Of a stretch of 19,475 nt of DNA, positions 1-7,243 are shown piece by piece (position 1 is the first letter of the stretch; every line of letters starts with the position of its first letter). The DNA lies in NCBI GenBank assembly GCA_017998475.1, contig JAGODA010000016.1:1-19475 (forward strand). The letters are read 5' to 3'. Position numbers and translations under genes: made by a program. Source of the DNA: Spirochaetota bacterium. GTDB taxonomy: Bacteria > Spirochaetota > UBA4802 > UBA5368. Under the pieces are notes generated by a model. The model was given only the letters and a program-made list of their open reading frames with translations. It ran no database searches and was not told the DNA's origin.

Positions 1-376
1 AAAGCACCATGAGCGCGGCCGTAACGCGCACGTTCGCCTCGTAATTGGTGTTGCCGCCGCATATCGCGGACACGATGAGAAGAATGACGCCGCCGATAAA
101 AAGACCGATGATCGCACCTATGATCGACCCGATGAGCGCCATGACGCCTACGCCGCCGCCAATCGCTCCGCCGAGCACCCCGGCGGCCGCGGTCAGGTTG
201 AGCAAGCTCCAGATGAGTGTGATGACTCCGGCTATGGTGCCGTAGATTACCGCCTTGATGAGCGGCTCGACGAACCCGCCCGAGGTGGGCATTGAGGAGA
301 AATACTCCTTCGGAGCCATGAGCACCGCTTTGGAGTCGTCGATAAACTTTTTAAAATCAAATCCGCCTTCAGCCAT
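1..376 (-). CDS. YIP1-like integral membrane protein (3' end beyond window)
   Basis: The frame opens at ATG 376 behind a good ribosome site (GGGAGGG, about 4 bases upstream) and runs off the window after about 125 codons, so it is partial. It begins MAEGGFDFKKFIDDSKAVLM, followed by a 'P-K-E-Y-F' segment, then hydrophobic stretches at roughly residues 38-60 and 72-107 that are rich in Gly, Ala and Ile. A short soluble N-terminal helix ending in P..YF and then several membrane spans is typical of bacterial YIP1-family proteins, whose function is largely unknown. The Gly-rich membrane segments alone could also fit another small multi-span family. The gene is divergent from the ACT-domain gene, with about 396 bases between them. 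Confidence 0.6.
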   Translation of the reverse strand, partial: MAEGGFDFKKFIDDSKAVLMAPKEYFSSMPTSGGFVEPLIKAVIYGTIAGVITLIWSLLNLTAAAGVLGGAIGGGVGVMALIGSIIGAIIGLFIGGVILLIVSAICGGNTNYEANVRVTAALMVL

Positions 377-772
377 ACGTCCCTCCCTTAGAAATCGTGA
401 TTACGGAAGTTCACCGCGATCCGATGCCGCCGGTGGAATTCTCCCTCCCATCCGGCGGAACCGGACGGCGGTGAGCGCCTGCCGCCGGGACCAGTGTACC
501 GGCGCGATACGCGGCGATCGGAATCGACCGCCGAACGCATCCGTACCGTTATCTTGATAAGATGCATACAATCGGGGTGATTTCAAGTAAAAAACCGGCC
601 TTGGCGCGGAATCATCCGGCGAAGCGCGGCCACGCGTGAATGATTGATTGTGAAAAGGTGTACATACTCGAAAAAGAATTGACTCAGGACACGGGGCGGC
701 TGTATCTTCGGGCACTGGCGTATCGACGCGAGCTTCGCGCTCACGCCGCGATCAGAAACAGAGGTGATTGCC
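377..772. other. Divergent intergenic region with a short palindrome
   Basis: About 396 bases separate the YIP1-like gene (-) from the ACT gene (+). I see no convincing coding frame; the frames here are Arg/Pro-rich shadows. It holds a small perfect palindrome, TTATC-TT-GATAA at 549-560, and on the minus strand a TTGAAA (about 586-591) some 18 bases before a TCTTAT that overlaps this palindrome. That could be the promoter and operator of the YIP1-like gene. The plus-strand promoter for the ACT gene is listed separately. Confidence 0.35.
679..708 (+). promoter_or_regulatory. Candidate sigma-70 promoter for the ACT-domain gene
   Basis: TTGACT (679-684), an 18-base spacer and TATCTT (703-708). 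Transcription would start near 715, leaving a leader of about 58 bases before ATG 773. The -10 box is weak and the call rests on motif match only. Confidence 0.4.
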
Positions 773-1228
773 ATGCTTGCCCATCAGCTCACCATCCCCG
801 CCGAAAACAAACCCGGCATGCTCGCCAGGGTGACCTCCATACTCGCGAAGGAGAAGATCAACCTGCGCGCGATCACGATAAGCTCGTTCGGCGACCACGG
901 CTTTTTCAACCTTATCGTCGACGAGCCCAAACGCGCCCACAAGGTCCTCGCGAAAGAAGGACTTGCCGTGGAGCTGAAGGAGGTGGTGGCCGTTCTCATC
1001 GAGGACCACCCCGGGGGACTGGACGGCCTGGTGCAGGCGCTGGCCGCGGAGAAGATCAACGTGGAGAACGCCTACGGCTTCGTGCTCGAGACGCACAAGA
1101 ACGCCGTGTTCGTGGTGGAGGTCGACGACCGCGACAGAACGCAGAAGATCCTCTCCTCCAGGGGCTACAAAACGCTCGACGCCGACGCGCTCAACGCGAT
1201 AGAGCCCTTCCATTACATGAAGTACTGA
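773..1228 (+). CDS. Tandem ACT-domain protein, probable amino-acid sensor
   Basis: A 151-residue protein made of two ACT domains, roughly residues 4-70 and 74-140. The first opens with a P-A-E-N-K-P-G-M-L-A-R beta/alpha unit, and the second repeats the fold around EDHPGGLDGLVQALAAEKIN. No catalytic domain is attached. ACT domains bind amino acids and usually act allosterically, so this is a likely freestanding regulator or sensor; the ligand cannot be read from sequence. I chose ATG 773 over GTG 764 because GAGGTG lies 6 bases before 773 while 764 has no ribosome site. The gene stands alone: the next gene downstream converges on it. Freestanding tandem ACT proteins often accompany branched-chain or aromatic amino-acid genes, but none is seen here. 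Confidence 0.85.
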   Translation: MLAHQLTIPAENKPGMLARVTSILAKEKINLRAITISSFGDHGFFNLIVDEPKRAHKVLAKEGLAVELKEVVAVLIEDHPGGLDGLVQALAAEKINVENAYGFVLETHKNAVFVVEVDDRDRTQKILSSRGYKTLDADALNAIEPFHYMKY

Positions 1229-1552
1229 GGCCGCGGCGGGCCGTTCAGACAATCTCGACCGGCAAGGGCGTTGTTCTGAAACTTGCAAAAGGTCGCCCTG
1301 CGCAATAAAATCCTCCCGACCGATCGGCCGCCTGCACCATGTATAATGTAGTTGTTACTTTCCCGAATGTCACTGCGGGCCCCGGCTTTCTCGGGGCATG
1401 GCAATCTAATGAAGCATTTAGTTCTACAGTAAGACGTGTTGCCTTTTGAGATCGCCACGTCGGCCTGCGGCCTCCTCGCGATGACATTTAACATTTGCAC
1501 AACAAGTCTGATGTACTATCAGAGGTGTAATAATTTTTTTGCGCACATGGCC
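1229..1552. other. Convergent intergenic region carrying the REPIN-like element
   Basis: About 324 bases between the ends of the ACT gene and dctM. The centre is occupied by the paired inverted repeat at 1366-1488. Also present are a loose inverted pair AGGGCG/CGCCCT (1265-1270 and 1294-1299), an isolated TATAAT at 1342-1347 without a matching -35, and CTGAT-gtact-ATCAG near 1508-1522 with an A/T run beyond it. No gene is supported on either strand. Confidence 0.5.
1366..1488. repeat. REPIN-like pair of inverted extragenic repeats
   Basis: Two arms of about 40 bases lie head to head around a 41-base spacer. Arm 1 (1366-1407) begins AATGTCACTGCGGGC and ends GGCAATCT. Arm 2 (1449-1488) is its inverted relative: it begins AGATCGCCACG, has a GC-rich core with an internal hairpin (GGCCTGCGGCC), and ends CGCGATGACATT. 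Outer ends match well (AATGTCA against TGACATT; GGCAATCT against AGATCGCC), while the cores have diverged. This layout and the 'GTCAT-TGCGAG ... GGCGATCT' consensus match the REP-type extragenic palindromes common in environmental bacterial genomes. Translated, the arms give the familiar spurious 'VIARRPQADVAIS' peptide. No RAYT transposase gene is in the window. Confidence 0.75.
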
Positions 1553-2854
1553 TTACCTCAAAAGCGACGGCAGGAAGAGCACGATCTGCGGAAAGGGGAT
1601 GAGGAGGAGTGTGAGAATGATCAACGCGATGAGCAGGGGCACCACCCCGCGGAATATCACCTCGAGCGGCACGTCGCGTGCCACGCCGCTGACCACGTAG
1701 ACGTTTATCCCCACCGGCGGCGTGATGACGCCTATCTGCGTGATGAGCACGATGATGACGCCGAACCATATCGGGTCGAATCCGAGGTGGGTGATGACCG
1801 GGTAGAAGATTGGAATCGTCAGCATGATGAGCGCGAGCGAATCGATGAAGCAGCCCCCGGCGATGTACACGGCGATGATGAGAAGCATTATGAGCCAGGG
1901 ATGCAGGTCGAAGTGAGCGATCCACGAGGCGATGTCGAACGGTATGCGCGACACGGCGAGAAAATGGCCGAAGATGGTGGCGCCCGCCACGATGACCATG
2001 ATCATGCACGAGATGCGCGTGGTCTCCATGAGCGCGTCGGTAAATCCCTTCCAGCTCAGCGTGCGGGTGATAAGCGCCAGCAGAAGCGTTCCCGCCGCGC
2101 CGATCCCGCCCGCCTCGGTCGGGGTGAAGATGCCGGCGAAGAGGCCGCTCATCACCATGATGAACAGCGCGAGCGTCTCGAGCACGCCGGCGAGCGAACG
2201 TATCTTCTCCCTGAACGTGGTTTTCGGTCCGCGCGGGCCGAGCTCCGGATTGAGCGTCGTCCAGATGAGTATCGCCGCGATGAAAAAGAGGGTGAGCAGG
2301 ATACCGGGCACGATGCCCGCGATAAAGAGCTTACCGATGGACTGCTCGGTCAGGATGCCGTACACGATGAATATCACACTGGGCGGGATCAGGATGCCCA
2401 GGCTCCCGCCCGCGGCGACCACCCCGGTGGCAAGACTCGGCTTGTAGTTGAAGCGCTTCATCTCCGGGAGCGTTACCGCGGCCATGGTCGCGGCCGTTGC
2501 GTTGGTCGAGCCGCAGATCGCCGAGAAGCCGGCGCACGCGCCGATCGTGGCGATGGCGAGGCCTCCCGGAAGGTGGCCGATCCACGCGTATGCCGTATCG
2601 AAGAGCCTGCGGCTGATCCCCGAGTGAAAGGCGATCTGCCCCATGAAGATGAAAAGCGGCACCACCGTCAGGTTATAGGAGCTGAAGATTGAGAATATGT
2701 CCTTGGCGACCATGCTGAAGGCGGCCTCGGGGGAGACGATCCAGGCGAACCCGGCGAGTCCGAGTATCCCCATCAGGAAGCCGACGGGTATGCGGGTGAA
2801 TATGAGCGTAAACAGCAGAACGAGACCGATGAGGCCTATGATAGTGGGGCTCAT
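1553..2854 (-). CDS. dctM: TRAP transporter large permease subunit (DctM family)
   Basis: A 433-residue, very hydrophobic protein of the usual length for DctM (about 425-440). It starts MSPTIIGLIGLVLLFTLIFT and contains the family's conserved stretches: an N-terminal RIPVGFLMGILGLAGF, a G-FSAICGSTNATAATM segment near residue 115, GIFTPTEAGG near residue 225, and a C-terminal VITPPVGINVYVVSG. It forms the ion-coupled translocation channel in the inner membrane, together with DctQ. Its ATG overlaps the dctQ stop by four bases (ATGA), so translation is probably coupled. No separate ribosome site is needed. It ends the operon dctP-dctQ-dctM. The substrate is set mainly by DctP and cannot be read here. 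Confidence 0.95.
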   Translation of the reverse strand: MSPTIIGLIGLVLLFTLIFTRIPVGFLMGILGLAGFAWIVSPEAAFSMVAKDIFSIFSSYNLTVVPLFIFMGQIAFHSGISRRLFDTAYAWIGHLPGGLAIATIGACAGFSAICGSTNATAATMAAVTLPEMKRFNYKPSLATGVVAAGGSLGILIPPSVIFIVYGILTEQSIGKLFIAGIVPGILLTLFFIAAILIWTTLNPELGPRGPKTTFREKIRSLAGVLETLALFIMVMSGLFAGIFTPTEAGGIGAAGTLLLALITRTLSWKGFTDALMETTRISCMIMVIVAGATIFGHFLAVSRIPFDIASWIAHFDLHPWLIMLLIIAVYIAGGCFIDSLALIMLTIPIFYPVITHLGFDPIWFGVIIVLITQIGVITPPVGINVYVVSGVARDVPLEVIFRGVVPLLIALIILTLLLIPFPQIVLFLPSLLR

Positions 2855-3336
2855 TTTTTAAACGCCTCCCGCGTCGTTCGGATACATCCCACGGCCAGCA
2901 CCGCGGTAAGGAGGGCGCATCCCAGCGCCGTGCCGAGTACGAAGGGATAGACCGGCATCTTAATCGTCATGGAAACCTCGCCGCTTTTGAGAAAATCGAG
3001 CGCGTAGAGCGCGCACCTCCACGTCGCTATCGCGAAGAAGAGCGTGCCCGCCAGCGAGGTCAGCGCGTCGATCACGGACCGTGTGCGTTCCGACAGTTTC
3101 TGGATCAGGAACTCCACCGCGATATGCCCCTTTTCGACGGATGTGTAGGCGAGCGAGAACGATATGACCACGGCGCCGAGGAGCCCCACGATGTCGTAAG
3201 TCCCCGGAATGGACAATCGGAGGAATCGCAGGACAACATCGACCACGGTGACCGCCATCATGGCGAACACCGCGGCCATCGATATCCAGTTCATCTTTGA
3301 CGCCAGCGCCTGTAGAGCCTTTTCAATTCGGTACAT
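2851..3336 (-). CDS. dctQ: TRAP transporter small permease subunit (DctQ family)
   Basis: A 161-residue membrane protein with four predicted spans at roughly residues 15-37, 48-65, 90-110 and 128-150. The first loop holds the DctQ-type RFLRLSIPGTYDIVGLLGA segment and the middle has SLAYTSVEKGHIAVEFL, both typical of the family (V..R........E......). DctQ joins DctM to form the membrane part of the secondary transporter. It lies 63 bases downstream of dctP and overlaps dctM by four bases. The start at 3336 opens with MYRIEKALQALASKM; the upstream CTCCGTGGCGGAG stretch gives only a modest ribosome site. Confidence 0.9.
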   Translation of the reverse strand: MYRIEKALQALASKMNWISMAAVFAMMAVTVVDVVLRFLRLSIPGTYDIVGLLGAVVISFSLAYTSVEKGHIAVEFLIQKLSERTRSVIDALTSLAGTLFFAIATWRCALYALDFLKSGEVSMTIKMPVYPFVLGTALGCALLTAVLAVGCIRTTREAFKK

Positions 3337-3399
3337 GCCTGTACTCCGCCACGGAGGTAATACCCGGCGCGCCGTCGCGGGAACGCCGGGCGATCCGCG

Positions 3400-4428
3400 T
3401 CATTTGCCGTATTTGGACGAGTATTCGCCTATAAGCTTTTTAAGCGTTTCGACGGCCTTTTCTCCGGGAAGTCCCTTCGCTGTCGCCGCCTTGACGTATT
3501 CGTTTATAACGGGCTGTACGGCCGCCTTCCATTTCGCGTTTTCCTCGGAAGAGAGCTCGATAACGGTGTTTCCCTGTTTGATCGAGAACTCGCGGCCTTC
3601 CGTGTCGACGCGGTCCCAGGTCTTGCCGTGTACGTCAACCCATGCCTCGCTCACCTCGGTGAATATCTTTTTAAGATCGTCGGGCATGGAGTCCCATTTG
3701 GCCTTGTTCATGACCACGTACATAGCGGTCGTGTATCCGATGTCGCGGCAGTCGGTTGTATGTTTCACAACCTCGGCCTGCTTCCAGCCCTTGAGCGTTT
3801 CGATCGGCGTGAACGTTCCCTCGACGACGCCCTTCTGAAGGGCCTCGTAGGTCGCCCCCTGGGGCATCGCGACCGGCACTCCGCCGAGGGCCTTTACCAC
3901 CTTCGAGCTCAGGCCCGTCGAGCGGATCTTCATGTTTTTAAGCGCGGCGAGGTTCTCGACCGGCTTCTTGGTGTGCAGAAGGCCCGGACCGTGCGCGTGT
4001 ATATAGAGGACCTTTACATCGTCGAGCGCCTTCGGTTTCATTTCCCTGTAGAACTCGTGTGCCACGCGGGTGGCGATCATGCCGCTGGGATATCCGAGAG
4101 GGAGGTCGACAGCTTCCATGGTCTGAAATCTTCCGAGCGTGTAGGCGAAGCAGGACATGCCGATGTCGGTGATGCCCTTCAGAACGCCGTTGTAGGTTTC
4201 GTCAGCCGATACCAGGGTGCCGCCGGGATAGATGTTGATCTTCACCCTTCCATCGCTCTTGCTTTCGATTTCCCGCGCCCAGTCGGTGGCGGCTTTGCAC
4301 TGTTCGTGCGCGGGCGGGAAGAAGATACTGTAGCTCAGCGTGATCTCGGCTTCCTTTTTCGCGCCGCACGCGGTGAAGCATGCCGCGAGCGCGATTGCCA
4401 GTGCGAGACACAGGATGGTTTTTTTCAT
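3400..4428 (-). CDS. dctP: TRAP transporter substrate-binding lipoprotein (DctP family)
   Basis: A 342-residue extracytoplasmic solute-binding protein. The start at 4428 is fixed by GAGGAGAG a few bases upstream; the longer frame adds an Arg-rich stretch with no signal character. The N-terminus MKKTILCLALAIALAAC is a lipoprotein signal with lipobox LAAC (Cys17; FTAC at Cys21 is an alternative), so it is lipid-anchored rather than freely periplasmic. The mature part has DctP hallmarks: 'YSIFFPPAHE', 'YPGGTL' near residue 85, and 'LKNMKIRSTG' holding the Arg that in this family clamps the ligand's carboxylate. The ligand is therefore probably an organic acid, type unknown. It heads the dctPQM operon. 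Membrane-tethered binding proteins are less usual for TRAP systems and fit a spirochaete-like envelope. Confidence 0.93.
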   Translation of the reverse strand: MKKTILCLALAIALAACFTACGAKKEAEITLSYSIFFPPAHEQCKAATDWAREIESKSDGRVKINIYPGGTLVSADETYNGVLKGITDIGMSCFAYTLGRFQTMEAVDLPLGYPSGMIATRVAHEFYREMKPKALDDVKVLYIHAHGPGLLHTKKPVENLAALKNMKIRSTGLSSKVVKALGGVPVAMPQGATYEALQKGVVEGTFTPIETLKGWKQAEVVKHTTDCRDIGYTTAMYVVMNKAKWDSMPDDLKKIFTEVSEAWVDVHGKTWDRVDTEGREFSIKQGNTVIELSSEENAKWKAAVQPVINEYVKAATAKGLPGEKAVETLKKLIGEYSSKYGK

Positions 4429-4850
4429 GGCTCTCTCCTCTGTGCGCGTAGTGGTGATGTTCCGTCGTAACGGAACCGTTGTTCGACGGGATGTCTGTGC
4501 TGATTCGGGACGCGGCATTCCGGAAGACCGCCTCGGGCGCCGACGGATGAATAAGGGCCGCCATGCGAAGCGTCCGGTTCCGCAACAGGCTCTACCGACC
4601 ATTTTCCGGGAATAAAATCAAGTAAAATTAATTACATATGGTGATCGGTCTGGATGGATGTATACAAATATGGATGGTCGGTGCGCGCGCGAGCGGAATG
4701 TCGTGACGGGCCGCGGCCAGCTCCGCGCGGGGTCCGCGGCGAAGAGCGGAAGCGGGGCACGGAATGGCGCTTTAAAATGGTTGACCATGCGCGCGGCAAT
4801 GTGACATAATGCGAGCAGACGGGGGAAAAGCCCCGGACCGGGAACGGACC
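4429..4850. promoter_or_regulatory. Divergent control region between dctP and the pseudo-receiver gene
   Basis: About 420 bases between dctP (-) and the gene at 4851 (+), with no supported coding frame. An AT-rich patch at 4613-4675 stands out in otherwise GC-rich DNA and is the likely dctP promoter area, though I could not assign clear -35/-10 boxes on the minus strand. It holds two direct copies of TGGATGG (4651-4657 and 4671-4677), exactly 20 bases apart, flanking the palindrome GTATAC (4660-4665), plus CATATG (4637-4642). Two near-helical-turn spaced repeats beside a promoter patch look like a regulator binding site. Confidence 0.4.
4781..4810 (+). promoter_or_regulatory. Promoter for the pseudo-receiver gene
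   Basis: TTGACC (4781-4786), an 18-base spacer and CATAAT (4805-4810). Transcription would begin near 4817. This argues against the upstream ATG at 4809, which lies within the -10 box, and supports ATG 4851 with a leader of about 34 bases. Confidence 0.6.
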
Positions 4851-5831
4851 ATGAAAGAGATAGTGCTGTTGACCCGAGACAATTCATTGTACAGGGACTT
4901 CTTCCTCGACGCGGGATGCGCGGTCGTGGAATCCGACGCCTCGAGCTCTCCGGCCGGTGACGATACGGACGGTCCCGCCGAACGGGTCGCGGTTCTCGAG
5001 ATCGGAGACGACAGCCTCGATACGGCCGTGGAGGCGGTACGGCGGATGAGGGAGCGGGGCGCGCGCGTTGTGTGCGTGGCGTCCGCCGACACCGCGCGTG
5101 TCCGAGGTTTCCTTCTCGGGGAGGGAGTCGCCGACCTGCTTCCGGCCGCTCAGCCTCGCCGGCTGGTGGAATCGGTCATGGCGATGGAGGAGTACGTGGA
5201 TGACGAGCGGGGGAGCTTTGTGGTCCTCGACGACCGCCGGGAGCGGGTCCGTATCATGCGCTCGGTGGCGGAAAGGTTCGGGTATCGCCTCAGCGCCGTC
5301 GTCACGTTAGACGACTACTTCGCGGCATTCGGGCGGGACCGCGCGGCGAGCTTCGTCAACCTGGGCGCCTCCGGGTTCGAGATCAGCGCCTTCGTCCGGC
5401 GCGCGCACGCCTGCGGCAACATGAAGCTCGCGCCGTTCATTCCATACAAGGACGCGTGCGACGGCATCTTCGTACACGAGCTCATATCCGGGCTGAACCG
5501 CCTCACAAAAGTCATACTGTCTCCCGAGGAGATGTTGAGTTTTCTGGTGGGGATGCTGTTCCGCAAGGAGATCGCTGTTCCGCTCGACGATCTCGCGCTT
5601 GCGCTCGGCTATCCCGACTGCGCCGGCTACGCGCGGGAAAGCTTCGGAAAGCTCTGTTTTTCACTGGGGATGGGCGCGTTCGAGCTTGCCAACGTGCTTG
5701 GCGACACGCACCACGCGCGCATGCGCGCGGCGGCAGCGCGGATGCAGCGGGCCCTCGTAAAGACCGATGCGGTGCGCTGGCTCGTGCGGGAGCCGGTGAA
5801 GGTCCCTACCTGCGGCGCAAGGGGTGCTTGA
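4851..5831 (+). CDS. Tandem degenerate receiver-like domain protein
   Basis: A 326-residue protein from ATG 4851. The N-terminus MKEIVLLTRDNSLYRDFF looks like the first strand and helix of a CheY-type receiver. Domain 1 (about residues 1-115) has RVAVLEIG where a receiver has its phosphoacceptor Asp, so Glu50 sits in that place. Domain 2 (about 121-220) has an acidic pair (VLDDRRE) but SFVNLGASGFE at the acceptor site, with Asn170 replacing Asp. The rest (220-326) is helical and I do not recognise it. If the alignment is right, neither domain can be phosphorylated in the ordinary way and the protein would act as a constitutive or ligand-driven signalling partner. No output domain is recognised. 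Its 3' end overlaps the convergent cytochrome gene by 26 bases. The ribosome site is weak (GGGAACGGA). Confidence 0.65.
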   Translation: MKEIVLLTRDNSLYRDFFLDAGCAVVESDASSSPAGDDTDGPAERVAVLEIGDDSLDTAVEAVRRMRERGARVVCVASADTARVRGFLLGEGVADLLPAAQPRRLVESVMAMEEYVDDERGSFVVLDDRRERVRIMRSVAERFGYRLSAVVTLDDYFAAFGRDRAASFVNLGASGFEISAFVRRAHACGNMKLAPFIPYKDACDGIFVHELISGLNRLTKVILSPEEMLSFLVGMLFRKEIAVPLDDLALALGYPDCAGYARESFGKLCFSLGMGAFELANVLGDTHHARMRAAAARMQRALVKTDAVRWLVREPVKVPTCGARGA

Positions 5832-6408
5832 ATACGAAGTCGGCGATCAGCCCGAGCGGGAGTTTCTGCCGTTTACGCTCCTCGCCGCTTTCCGGATAAC
5901 AGGGGCGTTCCTCGGTGTGGCAGTAGCGGCACAGGCGTTCCCGCGCCTTTATGCCGTCGTATCCCAGAATGGGGTACATTCCCAGTGAAACGGCCTTCCG
6001 GTACGAGTTCTCCCGGGCCTCGAAGGACGCGTGGTTGCTGAACTCGTGGTAGAGACTGCCCGGACCGTGGCAGGCCTCGCATCCCACCCCTTCGGTTCTG
6101 GTGGCCTCGGTCTTTCCTCCTCCGGTAGTATGGCACTTCAGGCAGGCCAGGCTTCCCGCGGGATCGTTCACGCCCGCTTTGCGCGCGACCTCCATTCCCT
6201 TTTCCTGTGAGAGCGTCTGGACGGCGCGCGCGTGCGGCGAGGCCGACCACACCCTGTGCTGATTGCCTATGCCGTCGGATTCGTGACACTTTTTGCATTC
6301 CGCCACGCCGATGAACGATGGGAATGTACGACGGGCCCCGTCCGTAGGCGAGGTGAGGAGAGCGAGGAGAAAGACGGCCGAAGCCGCGACGGCGATCCTG
6401 TCGACCAT
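5806..6408 (-). CDS. Periplasmic tetraheme cytochrome, c554 family
   Basis: A 200-residue exported protein. Residues 5-24 form a Sec signal (MVDRIAVAASAVFLLALL...) and the mature part has four CxxCH haem sites: CKKCH 38-42, CLKCH 89-93, CEACH 110-114 and CRYCH 160-164. The segment 'VWSASPHARAVQTL' after the first haem, and 'GVGCEACHGPGS' at the third, match the cytochrome c554 family, where a W..SPHA motif supplies a distal His. It should carry electrons in the periplasm; no partner oxidoreductase or quinone-interacting subunit is adjacent. A Cys at 170 without CxxCH form is extra. The gene overlaps the convergent upstream gene's end by 26 bases. The region before ATG 6408 has no clear ribosome site, so the start is the best guess from the signal peptide. 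Confidence 0.85.
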   Translation of the reverse strand: MVDRIAVAASAVFLLALLTSPTDGARRTFPSFIGVAECKKCHESDGIGNQHRVWSASPHARAVQTLSQEKGMEVARKAGVNDPAGSLACLKCHTTGGGKTEATRTEGVGCEACHGPGSLYHEFSNHASFEARENSYRKAVSLGMYPILGYDGIKARERLCRYCHTEERPCYPESGEERKRQKLPLGLIADFVFKHPLRRR

Positions 6409-6474
6409 GTAATTGTTCCGGTATCGGGAGTCGGCCTCCGCGCCCGCGGGCGGGGCGGCCCGGCACTGTGCATC

Positions 6475-6543
6475 AGCATGGCCGCTGTCCGGAGGAAGGT
6501 CAAGAATTTAACTTGACTTCGGCTTCTCGGCGTGCGGTATATT
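6475..6543. promoter_or_regulatory. Back-to-back promoters sharing a 19-base palindrome
   Basis: Plus strand: TTGACT (6513-6518), 19-base spacer, TATATT (6538-6543), toward the gene at 6654. Minus strand: TTGACC (6503-6498), 17-base spacer, CATGCT (6480-6475), toward the cytochrome gene. The two -35 boxes sit in a perfect inverted repeat, GTCAAG-aatttaa-CTTGAC (6499-6517). The minus -10 and the 19-base plus spacer are both weak, but the symmetry suggests one site controlling two divergent genes. Confidence 0.5.
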
Positions 6544-6653
6544 GAACGATGGATCGTCAGGGCCGGGGCGGTACGGAACGCCGCCCGGCGGTCGACGCGG
6601 CCTGGCAGGTCGTCAAGGCCGGATACCCCGCGCCGGACCACAGGGAGGTGCGC

Positions 6654-6947
6654 ATGAAACAGAATCCGACGTCCGATCTCAAGGTCGGAGAGTTCCTGGT
6701 GGAGAGCGGCATCATCTCCGAAGCCCAGCTCAACGAGGCCCTGCTCCTCCAGAAGGACAATGCCGAGCGCCTTATCGGGGAAATACTGGTCACACTCGGG
6801 GTCCTCAGCAAGGAGGACCTCATTATGGCCATGGAGATGTACCTGATGACCACCAACAACCAGCCCAAGCACGTGGACGAATGGCTGGACCAGGACGAAA
6901 TCGACATGCTGCTCGAGAAGATGAGGGGTAAGAGCGGCGGTCACTGA
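6654..6947 (+). CDS. Small MshEN/T2SSE_N-like protein with a C-terminal FliM-like EIDxLL peptide
   Basis: A 97-residue protein. ATG 6654 has a strong ribosome site (AGGGAGGTG) and is preferred to ATG 6549, which adds 35 low-complexity residues. Residues 8-60 read LKVGEFLVESGIISEAQLNE..., then GEILVTLGVLSKEDL. This is the pattern of the N-terminal domain of GspE/PilB-type ATPases (T2SSE_N/MshEN), here without any ATPase. The C-terminus carries DEWLDQDEIDMLLEKM, very like the FliM/FliN terminal peptide (LSQDEIDALL) that in FliM binds CheY. Function is unknown; the family includes c-di-GMP binders, but key residues cannot be confirmed here. It is divergent from the cytochrome gene. Confidence 0.75.
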   Translation: MKQNPTSDLKVGEFLVESGIISEAQLNEALLLQKDNAERLIGEILVTLGVLSKEDLIMAMEMYLMTTNNQPKHVDEWLDQDEIDMLLEKMRGKSGGH

Positions 6948-7207
6948 GAACGGCGAATGCCCGGCGGCAACCCGAACGCTCCGGTTTAACCGGGGTAAAA
7001 GCCTGGTTATGCGGCGATCGAGTAACGCGGCCGCGCTTTTCCCCTCGATATGCCGTGTTCGATTGCGGCGCTCTGACGGCATGGGCCTTCCCTCCACACA
7101 CCCCCAATAAATGAGGATCTCCGCCCCGGGACGTATCGTGCCGTTAACACATCCGGTCGAGTACCGTTTTCTCCGCTCGAACCTGCCGTATGTATAGTAA
7201 AAAGTAT

Positions 7208-7239
7208 TTGACAAATAGAATCCCGTAATTAATTATAGT
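7208..7239 (+). promoter_or_regulatory. Candidate promoter abutting the thioesterase start
   Basis: A perfect TTGACA at 7208-7213 is followed by AT-rich DNA and TATAGT at 7234-7239 (20-base spacer; other -10 choices in the TAATTAATTATAG run give 15-19). With TATAGT, transcription would begin within a few bases of ATG 7244, giving an almost leaderless message. No ribosome site is visible before 7244. Confidence 0.4.
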
Positions 7240-7243
7240 GCCC

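Noticed and set aside
1213..1500. Minus-strand frames over the REPIN-like element
   Set aside because: The 'VIARRPQADVAIS' peptide is a known artefact of translating this kind of extragenic repeat.
1436..2692. Long plus-strand open frame opposite dctM
   Set aside because: Its product is dominated by Asp, Glu, Arg and His, the usual antisense shadow of a GC-rich membrane-protein gene; dctM on the other strand has full family motifs and operon context.
3628..4470. 280-codon plus-strand frame opposite dctP
   Set aside because: It has no recognisable domain or ribosome site and lies wholly over a well-supported dctP gene.
4809..4850. Upstream ATG extending the pseudo-receiver
   Set aside because: The ATG lies within the CATAAT -10 box, so it would not be in the message; the receiver-like fold starts at 4851.
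6267..7214. 315-codon minus-strand frame
   Set aside because: It spans the end of the cytochrome gene, the divergent promoters and the EIDxLL gene; composition is Arg/Pro-rich and no ribosome site is seen.
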